Part shown: positions 52,701 to 60,809 of the stretch, piece by piece
Layout: every line of letters begins with the position of its first letter
Numbering within the stretch: the first letter of the stretch is position 1
NCBI GenBank assembly: GCA_900314925.1
Contig: OMXC01000011.1
Location: 62,001 to 126,000 of the forward strand
DNA length: 64,000 nucleotides
Direction: 5' to 3'
DNA from: an uncultured Bacteroidales bacterium
Lineage (GTDB): Bacteria; Bacteroidota; Bacteroidia; Bacteroidales; P3
Translations under genes and position numbers: made by a program
The notes under the pieces: model-generated
Told to the model about the DNA's origin: nothing
Databases searched by the model: none
The model's input: only the letters and a program-made list of their open reading frames with translations

Positions 52701-55157
52701 GTGGCGATATTAAGCACCGGCATGGATTACCCTGCTGGCTCTGCGCCTCACACCACCGACCCCAACAGCGACTGGACATACTACAACAACAGCTGGTCGC
52801 ACCTGCCGCAGCTGGGCCTCAACTATTCGTGGGAGATCAAGCTCCTCATGGGTCAGTCTGCCGCTCCGCAGAGCTACACCGTCACCACTGCGAGCAACAA
52901 CGCAGCCTGGGGCACGGTGAGCGGAGGCGGCACCTACCAGAGCGGCGCCACGGCCACGCTGACGGCCACGGCCAACAGCGGCTATCACTTCGTGCAGTGG
53001 CAGGACGGCAACACGCAGAACCCGCGCACCGTCACGGTGACGGCCAACGTCACCTACACGGCCACCTTTGCGGCCGACGCCGCGCCGCAGACCGGCGACA
53101 CCTGCGCCATCACGGCACTACCCTACACCATGGACTTCGAGAACGGCGCCCCCTGCTGGTCGCTGCGCGACAACAACCAGAACGACACCACCTGGGGCAT
53201 CATAGGCACCTACGGCTACAACGGAAGCCGCTGCGCCTATGCCATCTACCAGGCACAGGCCGACGACTGGCTGATGACGCCGCGCGTGGCTGTGACAGGC
53301 ACACACACCGTGTCGTGGAAGACGCGCGTCATGAGTGCCAACTACCCTGAGAGCTACCAGGTGTGGGCTATGGGCAACGACACCAGCGTCATGATATTCA
53401 GCGAGACCCTGACGGATACCCTCTACGTCGACCGCATGGCCACCTTCACGGTGCCTGCCGGTGACTCGGTGAGCGTCATGTGGCGCTATGTCAGCGCCAA
53501 CATGTACGCCCTGTTCCTTGACGATGTCACCATCAGCCAGGGTGTGGCCCAGTACACCATCACCGCCAACAGCAGCAACGCTGCCTGGGGCACTGTGAGC
53601 GGCGGCGGCACCTACAACGCCGGCGCCACGGCCACGCTGACGGCCACGGCGGCCGCGGGCTACCACTTCGTGCAGTGGCAGGACGGCAACATGCAGAACC
53701 CGCGCACCGTCACGGTGACGGGCAACGCCACCTACACGGCCACCTTTGCCTCCGACGCCTCGTGTGCGGTGACGAGCTTCCCGTGGACGGAAGGCTTCGA
53801 GGGCGGCATCGGCGCCTGCTGGAGCACCATCGACAACAACAGCGACGGCTACGGCTGGGAGGCCCTCGGCGGCTTCGGCAACAACAGTTCGAGCTACAGC
53901 GCGGCGTCCTACTCATACGTGAATGGTGTGGGAGCCCTGACTCCCGACAACTGGCTGGTGAGCCCCGCGATAGTGGTTCCCGCCACGGGCAGCTACGACC
54001 TCTCGTGGGCTGTCAGCGCTTCGAACAACGACTACCCCGAGGAGCACTACGCAGTGTATGTGGCCACGGCGAAGACTGTGGCGGCCTTCACCGCGACGAC
54101 GGCAGTCTATGAGGAGACCTTGACGGCGGCGCAGTGGGCTACGCGCACCGTGAGTCTGGCGGCCTACGCCGGTCAGACGGTGTATGTGGCTTTCCGCCAC
54201 TACAACTGCACGGATCAGTACTTCATGGCCATCGACGATGTGACCATCACTGCTGGCGCCGCGCCGCAGTACACCGTCACGGCGGTGAGCAACAATGCGG
54301 CTTGGGGCACTGTGACGGGCGGCGGCACCTACAACGCCGGTGCCACGGTCACCTTGACGGCTACGCCCGCCAGCGGCTACCGCTTCGTGAGCTGGCAGGA
54401 CGGCAACACGCAGAACCCGCGCACGGTCACCGTGACGGCCAACGCCACATACATAGCCACCTTCGAGGCTATACCGCCTACACAGTATACACTCACGGTG
54501 GTGAGCAACAACGCGGCCTGGGGCACTGTGACTGGCGGTGGCACCTACAACGCCGGTGCCACGGTCACCTTGACGGCCACGCCCGCCAGCGGCTACCGCT
54601 TCGTCAGCTGGCAGGACGGCAGCACGCAGAACCCGCGCACGGTCACCGTGACAGCCAACGCCACATACATAGCCACCTTTGAGGCCATACCGCCTACACA
54701 GTATACCATCACCGTCATGAGCAACAACGACTCGTGGGGCACCGTGAGTGGTGGCGGCACCTACAACGCCGGCTCCACGGCAACGCTGACGCCGATTCCG
54801 GCGGCCGGTTACCGCTTCGTGAGCTGGCAGGACGGGAACACAGAAAACCCGCGTGTCTTCACCGTGACACAGGATGCCACCTTCATAGCCACTTTCGAGA
54901 GCTCGGTGGGCATCGACGGTGTGGAGGCCGCTGCGGTCGCCATAGCTCCCAACCCTGCTACAGAGTATGCTGTGGTGAACGGTGTAAAGGCTGGCAGCGA
55001 GGTGGCAGTGGTAGACATAAACGGCAAGATGCGTCTCAGCGGCATTGCGCAGAGCGACATGCTGACGCTGGATGTCAGCGGCCTGTCGGCAGGCGTGTAC
55101 TTTGTGCGCGTCGGCGACGGCGCGGAGACGGCAGTGCGTAAACTAATAGTCAAATAA
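49737..55157 (+). CDS. Secreted C10 (streptopain-like) protease with adhesin domains and T9SS sorting signal
   Basis: This 1806-residue protein has a signal peptide, a Spi_C10 propeptide (about 20-145) and a C10 cysteine protease domain with Cys189 ([12 protein letters not shown]) and His345 ([24 protein letters not shown]). A first divergent InlB-like unit, beta-rich segments and a PKD-like domain (about 800-880) follow. From residue 1046 there are five InlB B-repeat-like units of 67 residues, with two choice-of-anchor-J domains ([30 protein letters not shown]) separating units 1, 2 and 3. The end ([11 protein letters not shown]...[10 protein letters not shown]...RKLIVK) is a type A type IX sorting domain, so it should be exported to the surface. 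nadB follows after 4 bp. Confidence 0.88.
   Translation: [1806 protein letters not shown]
52872..54899 (+). repeat. Five 201-bp repeats in the protease gene
   Basis: Units 52872-53072, 53550-53750, 54267-54467, 54483-54683 and 54699-54899 are each exactly 67 codons (core [31 protein letters not shown]). The last three are in tandem with a 216-bp period. Units 3 and 4 are nearly identical at DNA level, so recent duplication or gene conversion is likely. Confidence 0.9.
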
Positions 55158-55161
55158 CTAC

Positions 55162-56733
55162 ATGCGCTACGAAGTAGACTTTCTGGTTGTAGGCTCCGGC
55201 ATCGCCGGCCTCAGCTTCGCCCTCAAGGTGGCGCCCTACGGCAAGGTGTGCATCCTCACCAAAGGTGACGCCGCCGAGGGCTCCACGCGCTATGCACAGG
55301 GCGGCATAGCGGCAGTGATGTACGACAGCGACTCGTTCGACAAGCACATCCACGACACGTTGGTTGCCGGCGACGGCATCTGCGACCGCGAGGTGGTGGA
55401 GATGACCATCCGCGAGGCTCCGGACCGCATACGCGAGTTGGTGCAGTATGGGGTGAACTTCGACCGTGAGGGTGGGGGAGACCGCTTCGACCTGCACCGC
55501 GAAGGCGGCCACTCGGAGTTCCGCATCCTGCACCACAAGGACAATACCGGCGAGGAGATAGAACGTGGTCTGCTGGAGGCAGCACGACGTCACCCCAACA
55601 TAGACATCAAGGAGCGCCAGTTTGCCATAGACATCATCACACAGCACCACCTGGGACAGCGTGTCACCAAGCACACGCCGGGCATCGAGTGTTATGGCGT
55701 CTACGCCCTCGACTGCGACACCAACCGCATAGATACCTATCTGGCCAAGGTGACCCTGCTGGCCACCGGCGGCATGGGCAATGTCTACAGCACCACCACC
55801 ACTCCCGTGATAAGCACCGGCGATGGCGTGGCTATGGTGCACCGTGCCCGCGGTGTGCTCAGCGACCTGGAGTTCATGCAGTTCCACCCCACGAGCCTCT
55901 ACAACCCCGCAGAGAAGCCCGCTTTCCTCATCACCGAGGCCATGCGTGGCGCCGGCGCTGTGCTCAAGGACCGCAACGGCAAGGAATTCATGCAGAAGTA
56001 TGACGAGCGTCTGAGTCTGGCTCCACGCGACATAGTGGCACGCGCCATAGACAATGAGATGAAGCTCAGCGGCAAGGATTACCTGTATCTTGACGCACGC
56101 GGCATTGGCAAGAAGCACCTTATCGAAGGCTTCCCCACCATCTACGCCAAGTGTCTCTCGATAGGCATAGACATCACTCGCGACATGATACCGATCCGCC
56201 CGGCGGCGCACTACCAGTGCGGTGGCATCAAGGTGGACCGCAACGGTGAGAGCTCTATAAAACACCTCTATGCCGCCGGCGAATGCAGCTGCACGGGCTT
56301 GCATGGCGGCAACCGACTGGCCAGCAACTCGCTGCTGGAGGCTGTCGTCTATGCCCACAACGCAGCCATGTCGGCAATAGAAACCGTCGGCGATATCCCC
56401 TTCAAGAGCGAGGTGCCCGACTGGAACGCCGAGGGCATGGTCCTCAACGAAGAGATGGTGCTCATCACGCAGACCAAGCATGAATTGCAGGAGATAATGT
56501 GGAATTATGTGGGCATTGTGCGCAGCGACTTGCGCCTGCAGCGTGCCTTCGACCGCCTGAACCTCATCTTCCGTGAGACCGAAGACCTGTACAACAGGTC
56601 AGTCCTCACCGAGCCGTTGAGTGAATTGCGCAACCTCATAGCCTGTTCATACCTTATCATCAAGATGGCAAGGGCCCGTAGGGAAAATGTTGGTCTTCAC
56701 TACAGTCTGGACCTGATAGAAAAAAAAGTTTAG
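55162..56733 (+). CDS. nadB: L-aspartate oxidase
   Basis: This 523-residue flavoprotein oxidises L-aspartate to iminoaspartate, the first step of de novo NAD synthesis. It has the FAD-binding motif VVGSGIAGLSFAL (9-21), STRYAQGGIAAVM, the active-site region LHREGGHSEFRILHHKD, FMQFHPTSLY, and PAAHYQCGGIKVD with the typical GLHGGNRLASNSLLE. No nadA or nadC is nearby. It begins 4 bp after the protease stop, so it appears to be transcribed with that gene unless an internal promoter exists. Confidence 0.94.
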   Translation: MRYEVDFLVVGSGIAGLSFALKVAPYGKVCILTKGDAAEGSTRYAQGGIAAVMYDSDSFDKHIHDTLVAGDGICDREVVEMTIREAPDRIRELVQYGVNFDREGGGDRFDLHREGGHSEFRILHHKDNTGEEIERGLLEAARRHPNIDIKERQFAIDIITQHHLGQRVTKHTPGIECYGVYALDCDTNRIDTYLAKVTLLATGGMGNVYSTTTTPVISTGDGVAMVHRARGVLSDLEFMQFHPTSLYNPAEKPAFLITEAMRGAGAVLKDRNGKEFMQKYDERLSLAPRDIVARAIDNEMKLSGKDYLYLDARGIGKKHLIEGFPTIYAKCLSIGIDITRDMIPIRPAAHYQCGGIKVDRNGESSIKHLYAAGECSCTGLHGGNRLASNSLLEAVVYAHNAAMSAIETVGDIPFKSEVPDWNAEGMVLNEEMVLITQTKHELQEIMWNYVGIVRSDLRLQRAFDRLNLIFRETEDLYNRSVLTEPLSELRNLIACSYLIIKMARARRENVGLHYSLDLIEKKV

Positions 56734-56736
56734 TTT

Positions 56737-56771
56737 TTTGTCGTGTAATTGCAAAAAAATGTATATCTTTG
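56737..56771 (+). promoter_or_regulatory. Candidate promoter of the atp gene cluster
   Basis: TATCTTTG (56764-56771) is a consensus -7 box. The nearest TTTG (56737-56740) is 23 bp upstream, longer than usual. The AT-rich gap between nadB and atpE and the 50-nt leader support a promoter here. Confidence 0.5.
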
Positions 56772-56821
56772 CAGTCTCTTTTGTGAGATAAAACAGTTTA
56801 ACTAACATAAAATAAAGCATT

Positions 56822-57079
56822 ATGACATCACTATTGATTGCATTGCAGGCAGTGGCCGGCATCGCCTGGGGTTACCTGGGAGCAGCTATCGGAGCCGGTT
56901 TGGCTACCGTCGGAGCCGGTATCGGTATCGGTAAAATCGGCCAGGGCGCCATGGAAGGCATGGCCCGCCAGCCCGAGGCCGGTGGCGACATCCGCTCGAC
57001 GATGATTATCGCCGCCGCTCTGGTGGAAGGCGTCGCCTTCTTCGCCGTTGTGCTTTGCCTGCTCGTCGTCCTCAAGTAA
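56822..57079 (+). CDS. atpE: ATP synthase F0 subunit c
   Basis: This 85-residue protein has two membrane helices: a Gly-rich first helix (GAAIGAGLATVGAGIGIG), the polar loop RQP (49-51) and a second helix with the ion-carrying Glu69 (AALVEGVAFF). The residues after Glu69 (GVAFF) lack the Ser/Thr of Na+-type rings, so proton coupling is more likely. It forms the c-ring of the F0 rotor. Unusually the upstream neighbour is nadB, not atpB. Confidence 0.95.
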   Translation: MTSLLIALQAVAGIAWGYLGAAIGAGLATVGAGIGIGKIGQGAMEGMARQPEAGGDIRSTMIIAAALVEGVAFFAVVLCLLVVLK

Positions 57080-57150
57080 GTCGGGCAACGACAAGAGAAC
57101 CGGGGCTGCGATTGGCAGCCCCTTTAGCAAGAAGACTAAAGAGAACATAG

Positions 57151-57651
57151 ATGAATAACCCTCTAATTAATCCCGGAGTAGGAACTTTTTTCTGGATGCT
57201 GTTGAGTTTCGGCATTCTGGCGTTCATACTCATCAAGTTCGGATGGCCGGCGATCCTCAAGGCGCTGAAGAAGCGCGAGGAGGCCATCGCCGCATCCCTC
57301 AATGAGGCCGCCAAGGCCCGCGAGGAGATGAAGCATCTGGTGGCCCACAACGAGGAACTTCTGCGTCAGGCCAAGATGGAGCGCGACGAGATGCTGCGCA
57401 ATGCGCGTATGGCCAGCGACCAGATTGTCGAGGAGGCTCGCGCCAAAGCCACCCTTGAGGCAAACCGCATCGTAGACAATGCCCGCGAGAACATCAACTA
57501 CGAGAAGCTCAAAGCCATGACCGAGCTTAAGAACCAGATGGCCAACCTCAGCATCGAGATAGCCGAGAAGCTCATCCGCGCCGAGCTCAGCGACAAGTCC
57601 AAAGCCGACGCCCTCATACAGAAGGAGCTGGAACTCATGCACCTGAACTGA
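57151..57651 (+). CDS. atpF: ATP synthase F0 subunit b
   Basis: This 166-residue protein has a single N-terminal helix (FFWMLLSFGILAFILIKFGWPAI) followed by a long charged coiled coil (ALKKREEAIAASLNEAAKAREEM...). It is the peripheral stalk holding F1 to F0. It lies 71 bp after atpE and ends 1 bp before the atpH ATG. Confidence 0.94.
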   Translation: MNNPLINPGVGTFFWMLLSFGILAFILIKFGWPAILKALKKREEAIAASLNEAAKAREEMKHLVAHNEELLRQAKMERDEMLRNARMASDQIVEEARAKATLEANRIVDNARENINYEKLKAMTELKNQMANLSIEIAEKLIRAELSDKSKADALIQKELELMHLN

Positions 57652-57652
57652 T

Positions 57653-58210
57653 ATGAACAACTATAAGATCAATACGAGCTACGCCAAAGCGCTCTTGCTG
57701 CTTGCCCGCGACATCGACAAGCTCGACCGCGTGGCCGACGACATGCGCCTTGTGGGCTCTGTGATGGCCGAGAACCATGAGCTCGCCGTAGTCTTCGCCA
57801 ACCCCGTCATCAAGCAGGACAAAAAGCAAGCCATAGTGCGCGACCTCTTTGCGGAGCATGTCTACGAGGCCACCATGGTGTTCCTGCTCTTCGTCGTACG
57901 CAAGAACCGTTCGGTATACCTGCGCGGTATCAGCGACTCATTCCTTCAGATGTATCGCGACGAGAAGGGCATCGTGCTCAGCGACCTCGTCACCCACCAG
58001 CCCATCGATGACAACGCTCGCCGCCTGGTCACCGAGATGGTGGCGGCCTATACCGGCAAGACGGTGGAACTGCATGACCGCACAGACCCCAAGATGCTCG
58101 GCAGCTTCAAGCTCGAGTTCGACGGCAAGATGTACGATGCGCGCATCCGTACCAAGATAAAGCGTATGCGCGTGGAGTTCGCCAAAAACGAATACGAAAG
58201 CAAACTATAA
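57653..58210 (+). CDS. atpH: ATP synthase F1 subunit delta
   Basis: This 185-residue protein has the OSCP/delta N-terminal helical domain ([20 protein letters not shown]) and the C-terminal motif [24 protein letters not shown], which is the conserved end of bacterial delta subunits. It links subunit b to the top of F1. It lies between atpF and atpA with gaps of 1 and 4 bp. Confidence 0.93.
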   Translation: MNNYKINTSYAKALLLLARDIDKLDRVADDMRLVGSVMAENHELAVVFANPVIKQDKKQAIVRDLFAEHVYEATMVFLLFVVRKNRSVYLRGISDSFLQMYRDEKGIVLSDLVTHQPIDDNARRLVTEMVAAYTGKTVELHDRTDPKMLGSFKLEFDGKMYDARIRTKIKRMRVEFAKNEYESKL

Positions 58211-58214
58211 CATT

Positions 58215-59792
58215 ATGTCAGACATAAAACCTGCCGAGGTATCGGCAATCCTTAAAAAACAGCTGGCCGATGTCAGCATCGACACCAAGCTCGAAGAGGT
58301 AGGCACCGTGCTCACTGTCGGTGACGGCATCGCCCGTGTCTACGGCCTCAGCAACGCCCAGAGCGGCGAGCTCGTCGAGTTTGACAACGGCGACCAAGGC
58401 ATAGTGCAGAACCTCGAAGAGGACAACGTCGGTGTTGTCATGCTCGGCGAGGTGAGCACCATCAACGAGGGCGACACCGTCAAGCGCACGCGCCGCATCG
58501 CCTCCATCCCCGTGGGTGAAGGCCTCCTTGGCCGTGTCATCAACACCATAGGCCAGCCCATCGACGGCAAGGGCCCCATAGCTGGTGAGCTCTTCGACAT
58601 GCCCCTCGAGCGCAAGGCCCCCGGCGTCATCTACCGCCAGCCCGTCGAGCAGCCCCTGCAGACAGGCATCAAGGCCATCGACTCCATGATCCCCATCGGT
58701 CGCGGCCAGCGCGAGCTCATCATCGGCGACCGCCAGACCGGCAAGACGGCCATAGCCATAGACACCATCATCAACCAGCGCAACAACTATGACGCCGGTG
58801 ACCCCGTCTACTGCATCTATGTGGCCTGCGGCCAGAAGGGCAGCACCGTGGCCAACCTGGTGAAGAACCTGCAGGAGAAAGGCGCCCTTGAGTATTCCAT
58901 CATCGTCGCCGCCACGGCTTCAGACCCTGCCGCCATGCAGTTCTACGCCCCCTTCGCCGGTGCCGCCATCGGCGAGTATTTCCGCGACACGGGCCGCAAC
59001 GCACTTGTTGTCTACGACGACCTCTCCAAGCAGGCCGTGGCCTACCGCGAGGTGTCGCTGCTCCTCCGTCGCCCGCCGGGACGCGAGGCCTATCCTGGCG
59101 ACGTCTTCTACCTCCACAGCCGCCTGCTGGAGCGTGCCGCGCGCATCATCCAGAACGACGCCATCGCCGCCCAGATGAACGACCTGCCGGCATCCCTCAA
59201 GGGCAAGGTGAAGGGTGGCGGCTCGCTCACCGCCCTGCCTATCATTGAGACCCAGGCAGGCGACGTGTCGGCCTACATCCCCACCAACGTCATCTCCATC
59301 ACCGACGGCCAGATATTCCTTGAGACCAACCTCTTCAACAGCGGCATCCGCCCCGCCATCAACGTCGGCATCTCCGTGTCGCGCGTCGGCGGCAAGGCAC
59401 AGATCAAGTCCATGAAGAAGATTGCCGGCACGCTGAAGATGGACCAGGCCCAGTATCGCGAGCTGGAGGCTTTCTCCAAGTTCGGCTCCGACCTCGACGC
59501 CGCCACCAAGGCGGTGCTCGACAAGGGTGTGCGCAACGTGGAGATCCTCAAGCAGCCGCAGTACAGCCCCATGCCCGTCGAAGAGCAGGTGGCCATCATC
59601 TTCTGCGGCACCAACGGCCTGCTGCAGAAAGTGGCGGTAGACAAGGTACGCGACTTCGAGAAGGCCTTCCTCTTCCTCATGAAGCAGCAGCACGCCGACA
59701 TCCTGGCCAACCTGCGCGCCGGCAAGCTCGTCGACAGCGACCTCGCCGCCATGAAGGAGCTGGCCCTCGACACAGCAGAGCGATATAAGTAA
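58215..59792 (+). CDS. atpA: ATP synthase F1 subunit alpha
   Basis: This 525-residue protein has the Walker A-type loop [13 protein letters not shown] near residue 171, the signature [14 protein letters not shown], and [34 protein letters not shown] split over the catalytic interface, in which the Arg of VSRVG is the arginine finger. It is the regulatory, non-catalytic nucleotide-binding subunit of the F1 hexamer. Confidence 0.97.
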   Translation: MSDIKPAEVSAILKKQLADVSIDTKLEEVGTVLTVGDGIARVYGLSNAQSGELVEFDNGDQGIVQNLEEDNVGVVMLGEVSTINEGDTVKRTRRIASIPVGEGLLGRVINTIGQPIDGKGPIAGELFDMPLERKAPGVIYRQPVEQPLQTGIKAIDSMIPIGRGQRELIIGDRQTGKTAIAIDTIINQRNNYDAGDPVYCIYVACGQKGSTVANLVKNLQEKGALEYSIIVAATASDPAAMQFYAPFAGAAIGEYFRDTGRNALVVYDDLSKQAVAYREVSLLLRRPPGREAYPGDVFYLHSRLLERAARIIQNDAIAAQMNDLPASLKGKVKGGGSLTALPIIETQAGDVSAYIPTNVISITDGQIFLETNLFNSGIRPAINVGISVSRVGGKAQIKSMKKIAGTLKMDQAQYRELEAFSKFGSDLDAATKAVLDKGVRNVEILKQPQYSPMPVEEQVAIIFCGTNGLLQKVAVDKVRDFEKAFLFLMKQQHADILANLRAGKLVDSDLAAMKELALDTAERYK

Positions 59793-59793
59793 A

Positions 59794-59857
59794 GGTTATA
59801 GGTTATTGGTTATAGAAATTGGCTGCATCGGTCTTCAATAACCAATAACCCATAACC
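59794..59857. repeat. Inverted word repeat between atpA and atpG
   Basis: Left arm 59794-59813 (GGTTATAGGTTATTGGTTAT) and right arm 59838-59857 are complementary at 19 of 20 positions with a 24-bp loop. They use the same ATAACC word seen at the flippase gene end at 29548. It may form an intercistronic hairpin that tunes atpG relative to atpA. Confidence 0.65.
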
Positions 59858-59873
59858 ATTAAACATTGCATGA

Positions 59874-60746
59874 ATGGCAAACCTTAAAGAAGTACGCACG
59901 CGTATAGCCTCGGTGAGCTCCACGCAGCAGATCACCTCCGCCATGAAGATGGTCTCCGCCGCCAAGTTCCGCCGTGCGCAGAACGCCATCATAGGCATGC
60001 GCCCCTACGCGGCCCAGCTCAACGACATCATCGCCGACATCGACACCGGCGACGGCGTGGCCACTCCGTACCATGCCCAGCGCCCCGCGCAGAGCGTCGT
60101 CCTGGTGGTCGTCACCTCCAACAAGGGCCTCTGCGGCGCTTTCAACAGCAACGTCCTCAAGCTCGCCAACCAGCGCATAGCCCACTGGCGCGCCGAGGGC
60201 GCCGCCCTGAGGCTCGTGTGCATCGGCAAGAAGGCCTCCGAGCAGCTCTCGCGCCAGAAAGACCTCAAGGTCGCCTCCTACGACGAACTCCTCGACAGCC
60301 CCTCCTTCGACGCCATAGCCACACTGGCCGACACCCTGATGGCCGACTTCGTGGACAAGAGCATCGACCGCGTCGAGGTTGTCTACAACCAGTTCCGCAA
60401 TTCCATAGCCCAGGACCTCGTCTGCGAGCAGTGGCTTCCCGTCGGCGCCGGCGGCACTAAGGAGCGCGGCGGCCGCAAGGCCAACAACGACTACATCTTC
60501 GAGCCCTCCAAGGAGGAGATACTGCGCGAGATGATACCGCTGACGCTGCGCAGCACCTTCTACCGCATGATCCTCGACTCGCTGGCCGCCGAGCATGGCG
60601 CCCGCATGACGGCCATGCAGAAGGCCACCGACAACGCCACGGAGCTCCTCAAAGACCTGCGGCTGAGCTACAACAAAGCCCGCCAGGCGGCAATCACCAA
60701 CGAAATCATAGAAATCGTCAGCGGCTCAGAGGCCCTGAAAGGCTGA
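59874..60746 (+). CDS. atpG: ATP synthase F1 subunit gamma
   Basis: This 290-residue protein starts MANLKEVRTRIASVSSTQQITSAM in split form (MANLKEVRTRIASVSS, TQQITSAMKMVSAAK), the conserved N-terminal helix of the central rotor shaft, and ends with AEHGARMTAMQKATDNA and QAAITNEIIEIVSG, the C-terminal helix. TSNKGLCGAFNSNV is the conserved middle motif. A strong terminator follows, so the cluster ends here without atpD or atpC. Confidence 0.95.
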   Translation: MANLKEVRTRIASVSSTQQITSAMKMVSAAKFRRAQNAIIGMRPYAAQLNDIIADIDTGDGVATPYHAQRPAQSVVLVVVTSNKGLCGAFNSNVLKLANQRIAHWRAEGAALRLVCIGKKASEQLSRQKDLKVASYDELLDSPSFDAIATLADTLMADFVDKSIDRVEVVYNQFRNSIAQDLVCEQWLPVGAGGTKERGGRKANNDYIFEPSKEEILREMIPLTLRSTFYRMILDSLAAEHGARMTAMQKATDNATELLKDLRLSYNKARQAAITNEIIEIVSGSEALKG

Positions 60747-60758
60747 CGCCGGACAATC

Positions 60759-60794
60759 GGCAGACACCTGCGCGGCGGGTGTCTGCCTTTTTTT
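60759..60794 (+). terminator. Intrinsic terminator of the atp cluster
   Basis: GGCAGACACC (60759-60768) pairs with GGTGTCTGCC (60778-60787), followed by seven T residues (60788-60794). Confidence 0.9.
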
Positions 60795-60809
60795 ATCCCT
60801 TAAACCGTT

